Shown here one piece after another: positions 9,415-18,853 of a DNA stretch of 64,000 nt. Origin of the DNA: an uncultured Prevotellaceae bacterium (GTDB lineage Bacteria; Bacteroidota; Bacteroidia; Bacteroidales; Bacteroidaceae); NCBI GenBank assembly GCA_902762325.1, contig CACWNV010000005.1, forward strand, positions 1 to 64,000. Direction: 5' to 3'. Both the position numbers and the translations under genes were made by a program. The notes beneath the pieces are model-generated. The model was not told where the DNA came from. It saw nothing but the letters and a program-made list of their open reading frames with translations, and made no database searches. How positions within the stretch are numbered: the stretch's first letter is position 1; each line of letters begins with the position of its first letter.

Positions 9415-10560
9415 TTAAGAATACGATGTTTTTTCTAAAATTTTGTTATAGTATTCATAGAGGCATTGTCTTACAAAGGTTTGTTCAAAGCGGTCTGCAA
9501 TCATTCTTCTTGCATTATTTGCCATGAATTCTCTACCGTTTTTGTCAGTGAGCATTTGTTTCATAGCCTTGTAAAGCATTTCTTCGTTCTTAGAAGGAAT
9601 GATTACCCCATTCTCTCCTTGACAGATAATCTCTCGTGAGCCGTTTATGTCTGTAACAATACAGGGCAAGTCCATTGCCCCTGCTTCAATAACCGTGTTA
9701 GGAAATCCTTCTCTGTAGCTTGGGAACACAAAACAATCTGATGCTGCATAATATGCAAGTAAACTATCTCCTGATTGTTCTCCAACAGCTTCAATGCTCT
9801 TGTTGTTTTCAATTGTTGATTTTGTCATTGTGGAAACAGGGTCAAGATTTTCCTCAAAGAATCCAACAAGACAAAGCCTTGTTTTGGGAAATTCCTCATT
9901 TAGTCGTTTGAAGGCTGCTACTAGTTCGTTAATACCTTTATCTCTTACAATACGACCTACAAACAAGAACGTAAAAACATCAGGATTTCTTAGGCTTTCG
10001 GCTGTCTTCATTACAGGTTCCCTACGAGAGAATCTTGTCATGTCGATGCCTTTTACATTTCCGTATCCCAAAACCTTCATTGGCTTACTGGTTATCTTAT
10101 TATTCTGCAAGTCAGCCTTCACACCTTCCCCTTCAGGGATGATGTGGGTCGCACATGCACAGGTAATAGTATCCGTCAGCATCAGAATCTTGCGTTTCAG
10201 CCCTTGTGCTGTAGGGAATACAAGTCCTGTAAAGGTATGTATGCGTACGGGAACTTTTGTCAACCAAGCAGCCACCATGCATAGCAGTCCTGCCTTAGGA
10301 GTCATAGAATGCACCATTTGGGGACGCTCCCTACGGAATACTTTAATTAGTTTATAAAGCGACACGATGTCCTTCTTCAAAGAAATATGCCTTTCCATCG
10401 GTATGGCGATTGTCTTCACCCCATATTTCTTAACTATGGTCACCATTTCTGGTCCAGGTGAAGATAGTAACACTACCTCATATTTCTTCTTCAAGTCAGG
10501 AAGCATTCCCTCCACAAACCCCAGTGACATTGATACCGTACAAGCTCTTATTATTTTCAT
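9415..10560 (-). CDS. GT4 glycosyltransferase (PglA-like)
   Basis: A 381-residue GT-B glycosyltransferase. The C-terminal half has FLFVGRIVRDKGINEL and the E-x7-E signature region in PSYREGFPNTVIEAGAMDLP, as in GT4 retaining enzymes. The N-terminal MVHSMTPKAGLL stretch resembles PglA-type enzymes that add HexNAc to undecaprenyl-diphospho-bacillosamine. Its closeness to the PglC-like transferase makes it the best candidate for adding the second sugar. Acceptor and donor are inferred only from family and position. Confidence 0.88.
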   Translation of the reverse strand: MKIIRACTVSMSLGFVEGMLPDLKKKYEVVLLSSPGPEMVTIVKKYGVKTIAIPMERHISLKKDIVSLYKLIKVFRRERPQMVHSMTPKAGLLCMVAAWLTKVPVRIHTFTGLVFPTAQGLKRKILMLTDTITCACATHIIPEGEGVKADLQNNKITSKPMKVLGYGNVKGIDMTRFSRREPVMKTAESLRNPDVFTFLFVGRIVRDKGINELVAAFKRLNEEFPKTRLCLVGFFEENLDPVSTMTKSTIENNKSIEAVGEQSGDSLLAYYAASDCFVFPSYREGFPNTVIEAGAMDLPCIVTDINGSREIICQGENGVIIPSKNEEMLYKAMKQMLTDKNGREFMANNARRMIADRFEQTFVRQCLYEYYNKILEKTSYS

Positions 10561-10572
10561 TCAATATTTATT

Positions 10573-11664
10573 TTAATACTCCTGTTCAAGATAAACTTTC
10601 TCATACCTTTCTACCATCTTAGCGATGTCGAACATCTTGGCGCGATTGTAACATCTTTGCGCAACTTGTTGGTAATAGATGGGATCTTCATGTAGCTTTG
10701 TTATGATTTCGGCCAAAGCCTTTTCATCACCATGTGGAAAAAGGAGTCCATAGCCCTGAGTTACTTCATAAATACCCTCTACATCTGATGCAACAAATGG
10801 TTTTCCCGCTGCCATACCTTCTATATTAGAAAGCGACAAACCTTCATAATGAGTTGACATCACGACAACATCGGCAGTTTTGAGAATGTTTGGCACATCT
10901 GTTCGCAGTCCTATGAATTTTACCTGTTCCTGTAACCGTAAATTGTCAACCATCAACTGCAAACTTGTCCTCCTTTCTCCATCACCCACCAACCATGCTT
11001 CATATTGATCACTTGATAAAAGTGACATTGCCTTTATAAAGGTATCCTGATCCTTCTGTGGACGGAATCCTGCTACCATCACAACCACAAATTTATCCGT
11101 TTGAAAGTCTTTTAAGGGCTCAGCATTGTGGAATAGCTCAACATCCACACCATTGTTTATCGTACAAATAGCATTAACGTTATCATTAGCGCTTCCATTG
11201 TTCTCCCCCAAATACTTTCTTAAATTAACCTCTGCTTGGTTGGAGATACATATAATTTTATGATAACGAGGGTACATCCATTTATCCAGTATGGATAGTA
11301 TCCTATTATTACGTTTTCGGTTATTTGTGTTATGTTCTGTCGTCACAAGTTTCTTATGACAAAACAAATTCGCAATAGCAGCATAGAATTGTGGAGAGGA
11401 GTTATGTGTGTGAATAATATCATACTTACGCATGATGCGAATCAACTTAATGATATAACAAGGGTTATAATATGAATATCCTAATTTGTATATCCTACAC
11501 TCTGGACATTCCCGTTCCAATCTTTCCATCAGTGCGGTGCGTTCACCATTGAATAGCACTACACCAACCTTATGTCCCAAAGCCTTAAAGCGAGGCATCA
11601 AATTCACAATTAACGTCTCTGCCCCACCGGTATGCAAGGATGTAATAACATGAAGTATCTTCAT
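10573..11664 (-). CDS. GT4 glycosyltransferase
   Basis: The ATG at 11664 is preferred, giving MKILHVITSLHTGGAETL, a classic GT4 N-terminus with the GGAE glycine-rich loop. The frame is open further upstream through a heptamer repeat, but only with a TTG codon inside the neighbouring gene. The C-terminal domain shows VVMVAGFRPQKDQDTFIKA and MSTHYEGLSLSNIEGMAAGKP, the E-x7-E donor-binding motif. The start is 8 bp after the stop of the upstream GT2 gene. It is a cytoplasmic or membrane-associated capsule transferase of unknown linkage. The junction with its neighbour may be unstable because of the heptamer repeats at 11668-11692. Confidence 0.9.
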   Translation of the reverse strand: MKILHVITSLHTGGAETLIVNLMPRFKALGHKVGVVLFNGERTALMERLERECPECRIYKLGYSYYNPCYIIKLIRIMRKYDIIHTHNSSPQFYAAIANLFCHKKLVTTEHNTNNRKRNNRILSILDKWMYPRYHKIICISNQAEVNLRKYLGENNGSANDNVNAICTINNGVDVELFHNAEPLKDFQTDKFVVVMVAGFRPQKDQDTFIKAMSLLSSDQYEAWLVGDGERRTSLQLMVDNLRLQEQVKFIGLRTDVPNILKTADVVVMSTHYEGLSLSNIEGMAAGKPFVASDVEGIYEVTQGYGLLFPHGDEKALAEIITKLHEDPIYYQQVAQRCYNRAKMFDIAKMVERYEKVYLEQEY

Positions 11665-11667
11665 TTT

Positions 11668-11692
11668 ACTTTCAACTTTCAACTTTCAACTT
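11668..11692. repeat. Three tandem heptamers ACTTTCA plus a partial copy at a glycosyltransferase junction
   Basis: The plus strand has ACTTTCA three times in a row (11668-11688) followed by ACTT. On the coding strand this supplies the last codons and the TGA stop of the GT2 gene, and lies just upstream of the next gene's ATG. Seven is not a multiple of three, so loss of one unit would remove the stop. The frame would then continue as KLKVES-K-MKIL into the GT4 gene, fusing the two proteins in frame. Confidence 0.85.
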
Positions 11693-12544
11693 ATCAAGTA
11701 AGTGTATAAGGTATCCCAACGGCATTGTACAATGATACCACCAAGACAGTTTTGGCTTCTTCTTGCTGTCTGAACAAAGCCGAAACCGCCAATAGTTGAT
11801 AGCAGCCTTCAGTCTTGCGATAATTGGTACATCTTTATTATACGCCATTTCAGCATAGGTCATCATGGATGCCAAAGGGCTCTTCATTCTCGCCCGAACA
11901 ATTCCAGCAGTGATACCATCATTCTGATATTCCGCCAAATAAATAATCTGATTAAAAAATCTCAGTTTGTATTTCGTAGCAATCCTGTTCCATACCAATG
12001 CCTCCGGACAAAAGCACTCTCCTTTTATCTCTGGAAAAGGAAATTCTTTAAGCACTTCCGTACGAAACACCTCTTTCATGTCTCCAGTTATGCCTAACTT
12101 AAATCTAACAGCAATTGAAGTGCTGTCTATAATATCTTTTGGAAGGCCACTTCCGATAACTTTACCTTCAAAAGTTCCGTCCAATCCGCATACCCCAGCA
12201 AAAGCATTATCGTCTTTAATGTCTTCATATGTTCTTGATACATTTTCAAGCGCATTAACAGGCAACATATCGTCACTATCTGCAATAAAGAACAACTCCC
12301 CTTTAGCTTCCTTCACACCTCTATTAATCGCACGATGTTTTCCTCCATTTTCTTGTTTGAAGTACTGTATTTTTATCTTCTGCAAGTTGATAAAATCTCT
12401 AACAACTTCTTCCGTGTTATCTTTGCTCCCATCATCAACAATTATCCATTCAAAATCAACGTAGGTTTGCTTACAAAGACTGTCATAAAGACGAGATAAC
12501 AGGTGCGCACGATTATATGTTGGAGTAAATACGGTTATTAGCAT
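11672..12544 (-). CDS. GT2 family glycosyltransferase
   Basis: A 290-residue GT-A transferase. It begins MLITVFTPTYNRAHLLSRLYDSL, has WIIVDDGSKDNT for nucleotide binding and a DSDD metal-binding motif in FFIADSDDML near residue 95. The C-terminal part carries a short amphipathic tail and no clear membrane helix. It is an inverting transferase for one capsule linkage. Its stop codon is formed by tandem heptamer repeats, and the next gene starts 8 bp downstream, so the two are translationally close. Donor and acceptor are unknown. Confidence 0.9.
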   Translation of the reverse strand: MLITVFTPTYNRAHLLSRLYDSLCKQTYVDFEWIIVDDGSKDNTEEVVRDFINLQKIKIQYFKQENGGKHRAINRGVKEAKGELFFIADSDDMLPVNALENVSRTYEDIKDDNAFAGVCGLDGTFEGKVIGSGLPKDIIDSTSIAVRFKLGITGDMKEVFRTEVLKEFPFPEIKGECFCPEALVWNRIATKYKLRFFNQIIYLAEYQNDGITAGIVRARMKSPLASMMTYAEMAYNKDVPIIARLKAAINYWRFRLCSDSKKKPKLSWWYHCTMPLGYLIHLLDKLKVES

Positions 12545-12559
12545 TTTATTAATAGATAA

Positions 12560-13732
12560 TTATTTAAGAAACCATAACGCAGGTCGGTAGAATTTGTCTT
12601 TATCATAATTAATATCATATTCATATTTGGCCCTAATGGGGTCGTTTTCACGATACCCATCTGTCAAAAAAGATTTATATGGGTACAAAAAAATACCACT
12701 TTGCCAACTAATATATATTCTTATAAATAGAAATAAAGAGATTATTATTATTAATATACCATCCTTTGTGATAATTCTTTTATCAACACTAAGTGATGAT
12801 ATGGTACAAATTATACCAATCATGTAAATCCATCCCAAACGACCACCATTCTCAGAACGGATAAAAACGAGAAGTATAGCACAGAATACTAATGCCATGT
12901 TCAATAGAACAACGTCTTTTGCCCGGTTAGGTATTTTTCTGTAATTTGTTAAGATAATATATAGAAAGAATGATGCTTCAATTAAATAGGCATAACGGAA
13001 TCCAAAGTCTTTAGCATAATCTTCAGCATTAACCCTATTTACATCAACTTCTCCATAAGCTTCAAATATAGCTTGAGGAATTGATGTTAATCCTAAAATA
13101 AAGGCTGCTATCATTAAAGAAAAAACTGTTCTTGGTTGAAATTTTCGGATGGGGACAAAATACATTGGCAATAGTATCAAAAGAGAGTTATGAAAAGAGT
13201 ATCCAATAAACCAAACTAAAAGAAATAGTTTTAAGTCTCGTTTAATAATATACTTTATTGCTAGCCAACCAATGGTACATCCAATTACTTGTCGCAAATA
13301 CGTAAAAGTGAAAAACATCCATAGCCCTAAGAATAGAATCACGGAGAATGGCATGTTGCTTGAATACTCTTTTAAAGAGATAATTAATAGGACATATATA
13401 ATTATAGTGAGTGTAAAAATAAAGAAATATCGGTTAGAAGTGATGAAAGACATCAGTGCACTAAATGTTCCATATCCAAATTCACTCTTATAAAATATAA
13501 AGGAATAGGAAAGCCATGGATTGCCTCCTTCGCTAGTTACATCAGCCATACTATCAAACAATTCTCCATATATATAGCGATCAAACCCTCCAAGCATATC
13601 GGCTAAACCGATAAATATCCCTAATGCAACCAGATAGTAAGTTGCAAGAGTAGTTTGTTCCTTTTTGTTTAATGGGAGGGTATAGAAACAAATTACAACA
13701 GCGGTAAAAAACCACAAAAGATAGAGAATCAT
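12560..13732 (-). CDS. EpsG-family polysaccharide polymerase (Wzy role)
   Basis: A 390-residue integral membrane protein with about ten to twelve hydrophobic segments. The TYLRQVIG motif and the short SFHNSLL motif after it are typical of EpsG-family polymerases in Bacteroidota capsule loci. It should polymerise undecaprenyl-linked repeat units on the periplasmic face of the inner membrane, working with the flippase at 18854-20122. The 3' end of the gene upstream overlaps its start by 4 bp (ATGA). Assignment as the polymerase rests on topology, motif and being the only such protein in the locus. Confidence 0.85.
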   Translation of the reverse strand: MILYLLWFFTAVVICFYTLPLNKKEQTTLATYYLVALGIFIGLADMLGGFDRYIYGELFDSMADVTSEGGNPWLSYSFIFYKSEFGYGTFSALMSFITSNRYFFIFTLTIIIYVLLIISLKEYSSNMPFSVILFLGLWMFFTFTYLRQVIGCTIGWLAIKYIIKRDLKLFLLVWFIGYSFHNSLLILLPMYFVPIRKFQPRTVFSLMIAAFILGLTSIPQAIFEAYGEVDVNRVNAEDYAKDFGFRYAYLIEASFFLYIILTNYRKIPNRAKDVVLLNMALVFCAILLVFIRSENGGRLGWIYMIGIICTISSLSVDKRIITKDGILIIIISLFLFIRIYISWQSGIFLYPYKSFLTDGYRENDPIRAKYEYDINYDKDKFYRPALWFLK

Positions 13733-14928
13733 TCAGTAATATTTTGGAAGAGTTCTTTGGAAATTAAAGTTCGGTCGTGGAATCTTAAGACTTGTTCTCG
13801 TCCTTTTTCTGCCATTTTTTCAAATGAAGGAGTGTTATTTGAGATTTCTGTTAGCCAATGAATGACATCTTCAGGTTGTTTGTATTCAATGCATGACTCA
13901 CCATGCTTAACGGCAATATTCTCTAAGGCGTATGGAGTACCTATGACCAATAATCCATTGGCTAATGCATCCAGCACCTTACCTTTTGTACCTGTACCAA
14001 TAGATAAAGGATTTATCTGGATGTCGTGTTTGGTAATCTCCTCAATATAGTTAGGGGCAAATTTAATATATTCTACCTCAAAACCACTATTCTTTAGTTT
14101 TTCTACATGCCTTTCCCATCCTTTTCCGAGAAAAGTCCAGTAAAACTTGTCTTTAATTGTTTGATTGTTAGTGCTAACTAATAGTGTAAATAATTCATCT
14201 GCAGCTTGAATGGAATAAAGGTCATATCTGCCAGCGATCAGTAGTTTTATTTTGGGTTGATGAAATTTAATTTTAACAGGTTGTATCACGTCGTAATGTG
14301 GATGTCTGATAAAATGAGCATTCAGTTTAGGATTAATTTCCATCAGGAAGTTTCTATCTTCTTCACCCACCAAATGATAAACTATATTGCCACTATCGTC
14401 AAAGTCACGCTCCATTCGGTAGTGTTTATTATAGTTTGTCACAACTCTCCAAAATTCTTTGATGTTTGACAATGCCAGTCTTTTACCTAATCGGCGGTAA
14501 AAATGAAGGGAATAACAGTCCGGTACAGTATGAAGACGCTGGTATTCCTTAAACTGCCTCAATATACCATTGAACTCCTGGCCATACCCCCAGATTAAAT
14601 CGGGTTTTGAGGTCTTTATCTCATGAACAACACTCTTATTTAATCGTATATAGCAGTTAATTGGGTATTTCAGTAACAAGCGGATAAAAGTCAGATGTAA
14701 TTTCAATATCCATAAAAGCCACTTAGGTTGTTTTAGCAATTTGATCTTTACTCGCAGCTCTTTTTCAACCTGACTGATGACATCATCTGACAAGTGGTTG
14801 TTGTTGAAGCTATAGATGGTGATATCTATATTATCCTGCCGCTCAATCATTAGGTGATAGGGATGCCCGGATGGTCCGCCCATATTCTCCTTATAAGGCG
14901 TCACAGGTGTTATGAATATTACTTTCAT
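13729..14928 (-). CDS. GT-B glycosyltransferase (GT4-like)
   Basis: A 399-residue protein starting MKVIFITPVTPYKENMGGPSG, a GT-B glycine loop. A C-terminal half follows with KLLIAGRYD, WTFLGKGWE and SIGTGTKGKVLDALANGLLVIG, where the GTGTKGK-x-LDA segment takes the place of the E-x7-E donor site seen in some capsule GT4 enzymes. The central part (about 140-230) is rich in basic and aromatic residues and may touch the membrane. It is translationally coupled on both sides by 4-bp overlaps. It presumably transfers one sugar, possibly the heptose, since the heptose-nucleotide genes start immediately upstream. That link is positional only. Confidence 0.82.
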   Translation of the reverse strand: MKVIFITPVTPYKENMGGPSGHPYHLMIERQDNIDITIYSFNNNHLSDDVISQVEKELRVKIKLLKQPKWLLWILKLHLTFIRLLLKYPINCYIRLNKSVVHEIKTSKPDLIWGYGQEFNGILRQFKEYQRLHTVPDCYSLHFYRRLGKRLALSNIKEFWRVVTNYNKHYRMERDFDDSGNIVYHLVGEEDRNFLMEINPKLNAHFIRHPHYDVIQPVKIKFHQPKIKLLIAGRYDLYSIQAADELFTLLVSTNNQTIKDKFYWTFLGKGWERHVEKLKNSGFEVEYIKFAPNYIEEITKHDIQINPLSIGTGTKGKVLDALANGLLVIGTPYALENIAVKHGESCIEYKQPEDVIHWLTEISNNTPSFEKMAEKGREQVLRFHDRTLISKELFQNITE

Positions 14929-16235
14929 TCGTCGATAATCTGTTTGATTGTTTTCAACAAGCCATTCGGTTCGTTAGTATTAATAAGATAAGAACTCTTG
15001 CATCTTGCAGCATTGCCTGCTTCCACATCATGCTTACTGTCACCTATCATATACGATTGAGACAGGTCGATGTGGAAATCTTTTGCCGCTTGTTGCAACA
15101 TGCCTGGCTTGGGCTTTCTGCAGTTGCAGTTACACTTATACTCGATACGCTCTCCAGCAAATCCTTTGTCTGTGTGGTGGGGGCAGTAATAGATGCCATC
15201 CACAAAGGCTCCATGCAAGCCTAAATCGGTTTCCATTTTTTTGTGTATCTGTTCCAAATCCTCAAAAGAGCAGTCGCCTCGAGCTATTTGAGGTTGGTTC
15301 GTTACGACAATTGCCAAATACTCTGATTGATTGATTTGATGAATGGCTTCAGCCACACCTTCTATTAATTCAAAATCTTCTACTTTGGTAAGGAACCCTT
15401 TCTTAAAATTTATAGTACCATCACGATCCAAGAAGATAGCCTTTTGCCAATTTCTCAAGTTACGTGCTGCCGGTTTCCCCTTCAGAATATCTTTTTCCGT
15501 CTCATAAAAACGCTCAGGCGTTCCCATGTCCTTAATGTATTCGGGGGTGTGGTAGGCAAAGATTTTCCCTGTTGCGATGTAAGGCTTTAACACGTCACGG
15601 TCAAGGTCTATCTTGTCTGGCGTCTCAGGATGACGTGGCACATGATTTTGACGAACCGTATCCAACAGCTCGGGAGAGATGATTTCTATTCCAGCATTCA
15701 CGCAGTTGTGGTAAAATGTCCGCTCATCCTCTTTGTTCATCCATTGAAGGACACGCTGTGTCTCTACAGGCATTCCGCCTTTCTCCTGTGGAGGCAGAAC
15801 CTCAGTTACAAGTAGGGAACTATCAAAAGGATGCCCATTGGGATGTACCATAAGACTTGCCCATGCTTGATGCTCCTGATGAAACTGGATAAAACGATTA
15901 AAATCAACATCTAAGATGATATCTCCACAAAGTAACAGGAAATCATCCGTTAGTTGTGGCATCTGGAATAAGGCACCAGCTGTGCCCAAGGGATGATCCT
16001 CCATAAAATACGAGATGCTTACTCCGAATCTGGAACCATCTCCGAAATAATCCTTGATGATATCCCCCAAATACCCAATCACCAAAGTTATATCCGTTAA
16101 CCCACAACGACGGAGATTGTCTATCTGATACTCCAGTATTGGTTTCCCACCTATTTTAATCATCGGCTTCGGTACATTGCTCTTGATGGAAGCTATACGC
16201 GTGCCTTTGCCGCCTGCCATGATAACAACTTTCAT
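14925..16235 (-). CDS. Fusion: heptose-1-phosphate guanylyltransferase (HddC-like) + heptose bisphosphatase (GmhB-like)
   Basis: A 436-residue two-domain enzyme. Residues 1-235 are a nucleotidyltransferase with AGGKGTR, PKPMIKIGGKP and the metal site LLCGDIILDVDF. Residues about 265-430 are a HAD-IIIA phosphatase with LDRDGTI, VTNQPQIARG, a Cys-His zinc loop (CPHHTDKG then CNCNCRKPKPG) and IGDSKHDVEAG. These match the last and the middle enzymes of the GDP-D-glycero-alpha-D-manno-heptose route, which are usually separate proteins. With gmhA and hddA just upstream the pathway is complete. The product is an activated heptose for capsule or S-layer-type glycans, not the ADP-heptose of LPS core. 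It is 1 bp from gmhA. Confidence 0.93.
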   Translation of the reverse strand: MKVVIMAGGKGTRIASIKSNVPKPMIKIGGKPILEYQIDNLRRCGLTDITLVIGYLGDIIKDYFGDGSRFGVSISYFMEDHPLGTAGALFQMPQLTDDFLLLCGDIILDVDFNRFIQFHQEHQAWASLMVHPNGHPFDSSLLVTEVLPPQEKGGMPVETQRVLQWMNKEDERTFYHNCVNAGIEIISPELLDTVRQNHVPRHPETPDKIDLDRDVLKPYIATGKIFAYHTPEYIKDMGTPERFYETEKDILKGKPAARNLRNWQKAIFLDRDGTINFKKGFLTKVEDFELIEGVAEAIHQINQSEYLAIVVTNQPQIARGDCSFEDLEQIHKKMETDLGLHGAFVDGIYYCPHHTDKGFAGERIEYKCNCNCRKPKPGMLQQAAKDFHIDLSQSYMIGDSKHDVEAGNAARCKSSYLINTNEPNGLLKTIKQIIDE

Positions 16236-16236
16236 C

Positions 16237-16881
16237 TTATCCGAAAAATTTGTCTTCCAACATCATACACAAACAATGGTATACGGGAAGATGCAATTCT
16301 TGTATTTTGTATGTTTCTGTCTCTGGAACACGGATGCACACATCAGCATAATTCATAAGCCGGTTCTCTCGTTGTCCTGTCAGTCCGATAACCTTCAACC
16401 CTTTCGACTTGGCAGTCACGGCTGCATATAGCACGTTTTTGCTGTTGCCAGATGTTGAAATCCCAAGATAGACATCACCGGGCTTACCATATCCGTTCAC
16501 TTGCTGTGCAAAGATAAGTTCTGGTTCTGAGTCGTTCATAAAAGCCGTGGTAAGGGAGGAATGGCCAGTCAGTGAAATAGCGGGCAATGCTCCTTGCAAA
16601 TTTTCAGCAAGCACCTCACCTAATTCAGAACTGATTTTACGCATTTCTTCTGCCTGTTCCTGATACACCTTTCGCTTCAGTTTAAACTCTTTCATCAGTT
16701 CTCCTACGATATGCTCTGAGTCGGATGCTGATCCTCCATTACCCGATACCAACAGTTTACGGCCATTGCTGTATGCTGTTTCCAAGATACTATATGCATT
16801 TGCGATTTCTTTTCTGCATACTTCTAACTTTGGATAACGTTTAATAAGATCGTCTAAATGTATTTCTAATCTTTTCTCCAT
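16237..16881 (-). CDS. gmhA: Sedoheptulose-7-phosphate isomerase (SIS domain)
   Basis: The ATG at 16881 is chosen over a GTG nine bases upstream, giving about 214 residues. One SIS domain carries LLVSGNGGSASDSEHIVGEL, the GmhA phosphate-binding loop. GISTSGNSKNV and the C-terminal EDKFFG region also fit. It isomerises sedoheptulose-7-phosphate to D-glycero-D-manno-heptose-7-phosphate, the first step of the heptose pathway completed by the flanking hddA and hddC-gmhB fusion. A stretch of 15-20 residues around KVYQEQAEEM is the loop that varies between GmhA proteins. The assignment is firm from motif and neighbours. Confidence 0.94.
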   Translation of the reverse strand: MEKRLEIHLDDLIKRYPKLEVCRKEIANAYSILETAYSNGRKLLVSGNGGSASDSEHIVGELMKEFKLKRKVYQEQAEEMRKISSELGEVLAENLQGALPAISLTGHSSLTTAFMNDSEPELIFAQQVNGYGKPGDVYLGISTSGNSKNVLYAAVTAKSKGLKVIGLTGQRENRLMNYADVCIRVPETETYKIQELHLPVYHCLCMMLEDKFFG

Positions 16882-16909
16882 GTTTTTCACACTTTGACAC
16901 CAATACTAA

Positions 16910-17980
16910 TCACAATTTAGAGTGAATGGGTGAGTAACTTTTGACATTATCTGTTGGGTAGATTTTCCAGCCATGAGCACCACCTTCAGTAAACTGGAAG
17001 GGCATGACGATACCCCCAAGGGATTTTAAAGATTTCTCTACTTCTTTCTTTCTAGTCGGTTCGACCACGAACATAATAAACCCCCCACCACCTGCACCTG
17101 AAACCTTACCTGCCTTGGCGCCAGAAGCCATGGCGACATCCATAGCCTCCTGAATCATAGGATTGCTGATATGGGTTGCCATTCTCTTCTTATTCTCCCA
17201 ACCTGAGCGGAGAATATCTGCAAAGCCATCTACATCACCTTTTAATATTGCCAGTTTCATATCAACAGCACTCTGTTTAATCAGATGCATCGCCTCAACG
17301 GCATCATTCTTGCCTTCCGAGGTGTTCTTCTTTTGTTCGTCAATAATCTTTGCGCTTTCTCGGGAGGCTCCTGTGAAATACAATAACATAGAAGCTTCCA
17401 GTTCATCAGCTATCCACCGCTTAATTTTTAGAGGATTCACAATAACGATATCGTTTTGGAGAAATTCCATATAGTTGAAACCACCAAAAGCTGCTGCATA
17501 TTGATCCTGTTTGCCGCCAGACAAACCAAGGTCAATGCGTTCTATTTCATAAGCTAAGCGGGCTACCTCATAGTCGCCTAAAGGAAGTCCCAGCCACTCG
17601 ACGAATGCTTTTAAGATGCATACTACCATCGTTGAAGATGTTCCTAAACCAGAACCTGCTGGAGCATCATTATAGGTTGTAATCTTGAAAGAACGGAGAG
17701 GTATCTGATAGTCCTTCATAATTCGGTTATAGACACCTTTTATCAATATGGCTTTTCCGTCAATTTCCAAGGTAGGGGATAGGGGATATGACTCTTGGCA
17801 TCTTGAATCAATAGAGTTGATAGTAATTTGGTCGTCGTCCATTTCCTCGATGGTGCAATAGGCATAGAGGTTAATAGTGGCATTCAAGACCAGACCACCA
17901 TAGATGTCACTATAGGGTGATACATCAGATCCGCCACCGGCTAGACCTAAACGTAATGGAGCTTTACTGCGAATGATCAT
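16910..17980 (-). CDS. hddA: D-glycero-alpha-D-manno-heptose-7-phosphate kinase (GHMP kinase)
   Basis: The ATG at 17980 is used; the frame extends three codons further only with a TTG. The 356-residue protein opens with [19 protein letters not shown], the HddA-type GHMP motif 1. The GHMP ATP loop is [15 protein letters not shown] and the C-terminal loop is [13 protein letters not shown]. It phosphorylates the anomeric position of heptose-7-phosphate, giving the 1,7-bisphosphate that the GmhB-like domain downstream dephosphorylates at position 7. The alpha-specific kinase and GDP activation separate this route from the LPS-core HldE route. Confidence 0.94.
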   Translation of the reverse strand: MIIRSKAPLRLGLAGGGSDVSPYSDIYGGLVLNATINLYAYCTIEEMDDDQITINSIDSRCQESYPLSPTLEIDGKAILIKGVYNRIMKDYQIPLRSFKITTYNDAPAGSGLGTSSTMVVCILKAFVEWLGLPLGDYEVARLAYEIERIDLGLSGGKQDQYAAAFGGFNYMEFLQNDIVIVNPLKIKRWIADELEASMLLYFTGASRESAKIIDEQKKNTSEGKNDAVEAMHLIKQSAVDMKLAILKGDVDGFADILRSGWENKKRMATHISNPMIQEAMDVAMASGAKAGKVSGAGGGGFIMFVVEPTRKKEVEKSLKSLGGIVMPFQFTEGGAHGWKIYPTDNVKSYSPIHSKL

Positions 17981-17985
17981 AGATT

Positions 17986-18846
17986 TCAATTTTTATTTAC
18001 CGGTGTCAAAATGACCCGAAAGTATGGTGCGTATTCAGCGTCCATCAAGTGAGAAATATTTCTTGACAGCAGATTGATGGTATAATAAACACGAGCCAAT
18101 AAGTATGTGGGATACGACATGTGTTTTTTTAGAATGTAAAAATGACTTTTCCATTTAATGGCCATTTTAGTAGGTGACATCTTCATGCTTTGTCCTTCTA
18201 AATGGATAATCTTTGGTTGTGGAATGATGCAACAAGGATAACCAGCTTTCAGCATTCGATATTCCCATTCACCTTCCTCTCCATACAAAAAGATTTGCTC
18301 GTCAAATCCTCCTATCTTATCATAAATTTCCCGATGAAAAAACATGTCAGCTCCAGAAATAGCCTCTACATTTCTGATTTGGGAATCGAATATCTCTTTT
18401 TGTTGCTTTCCTAAACAACGCTTCAAGAACTTTTTGATGGTAAAAGCAGGGAAAAAGAAACTAGAGCAACAAAATTGTCCATTAGCATTCTGAAGATAGC
18501 AGCCATATACTTTCTTCTGGTTTTGACTCTCTGCATAGTCATAAAACTCTTTAACAGCATTATTAACCAATAGAGTATCAGAATTCAATAAAAAGAAATA
18601 ACTACCCTTGGCTACTTTCATTCCTAAGTTGTTGCCATATCCGAATCCTCCATTTTTCTCACTATAAATATAAGTAATACGATCATCCTTAGTAAACATC
18701 TCTTTGGAACCGTCAGTGGAAGCATTATCCACTAAGATGATTTCATAGGATATTCCCTGAGTCTTTTCAACAATGCTATCAATACAATCGGATGTCAGTT
18801 GTTTTGTGTTGTAATTAACTATGATTATTGAAACATCAATCCCCAT
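17986..18846 (-). CDS. GT2 family glycosyltransferase
   Basis: The start is set at the ATG at 18846, which lies 7 bp after the flippase stop. The longer frame would add 20 residues overlapping that gene. The protein (about 286 residues) begins [18 protein letters not shown]. It has [10 protein letters not shown] for the nucleotide and LLNSDTLL for the metal (DxD equivalent NSDT), with [14 protein letters not shown] near the acceptor site. This is the rhamnosyltransferase-like branch of GT2 (WbbL type). The C-terminal part carries hydrophobic segments that may associate with the membrane. Exact sugar unknown. Confidence 0.88.
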   Translation of the reverse strand: MGIDVSIIIVNYNTKQLTSDCIDSIVEKTQGISYEIILVDNASTDGSKEMFTKDDRITYIYSEKNGGFGYGNNLGMKVAKGSYFFLLNSDTLLVNNAVKEFYDYAESQNQKKVYGCYLQNANGQFCCSSFFFPAFTIKKFLKRCLGKQQKEIFDSQIRNVEAISGADMFFHREIYDKIGGFDEQIFLYGEEGEWEYRMLKAGYPCCIIPQPKIIHLEGQSMKMSPTKMAIKWKSHFYILKKHMSYPTYLLARVYYTINLLSRNISHLMDAEYAPYFRVILTPVNKN

Positions 18847-18853
18847 TTCTCTA

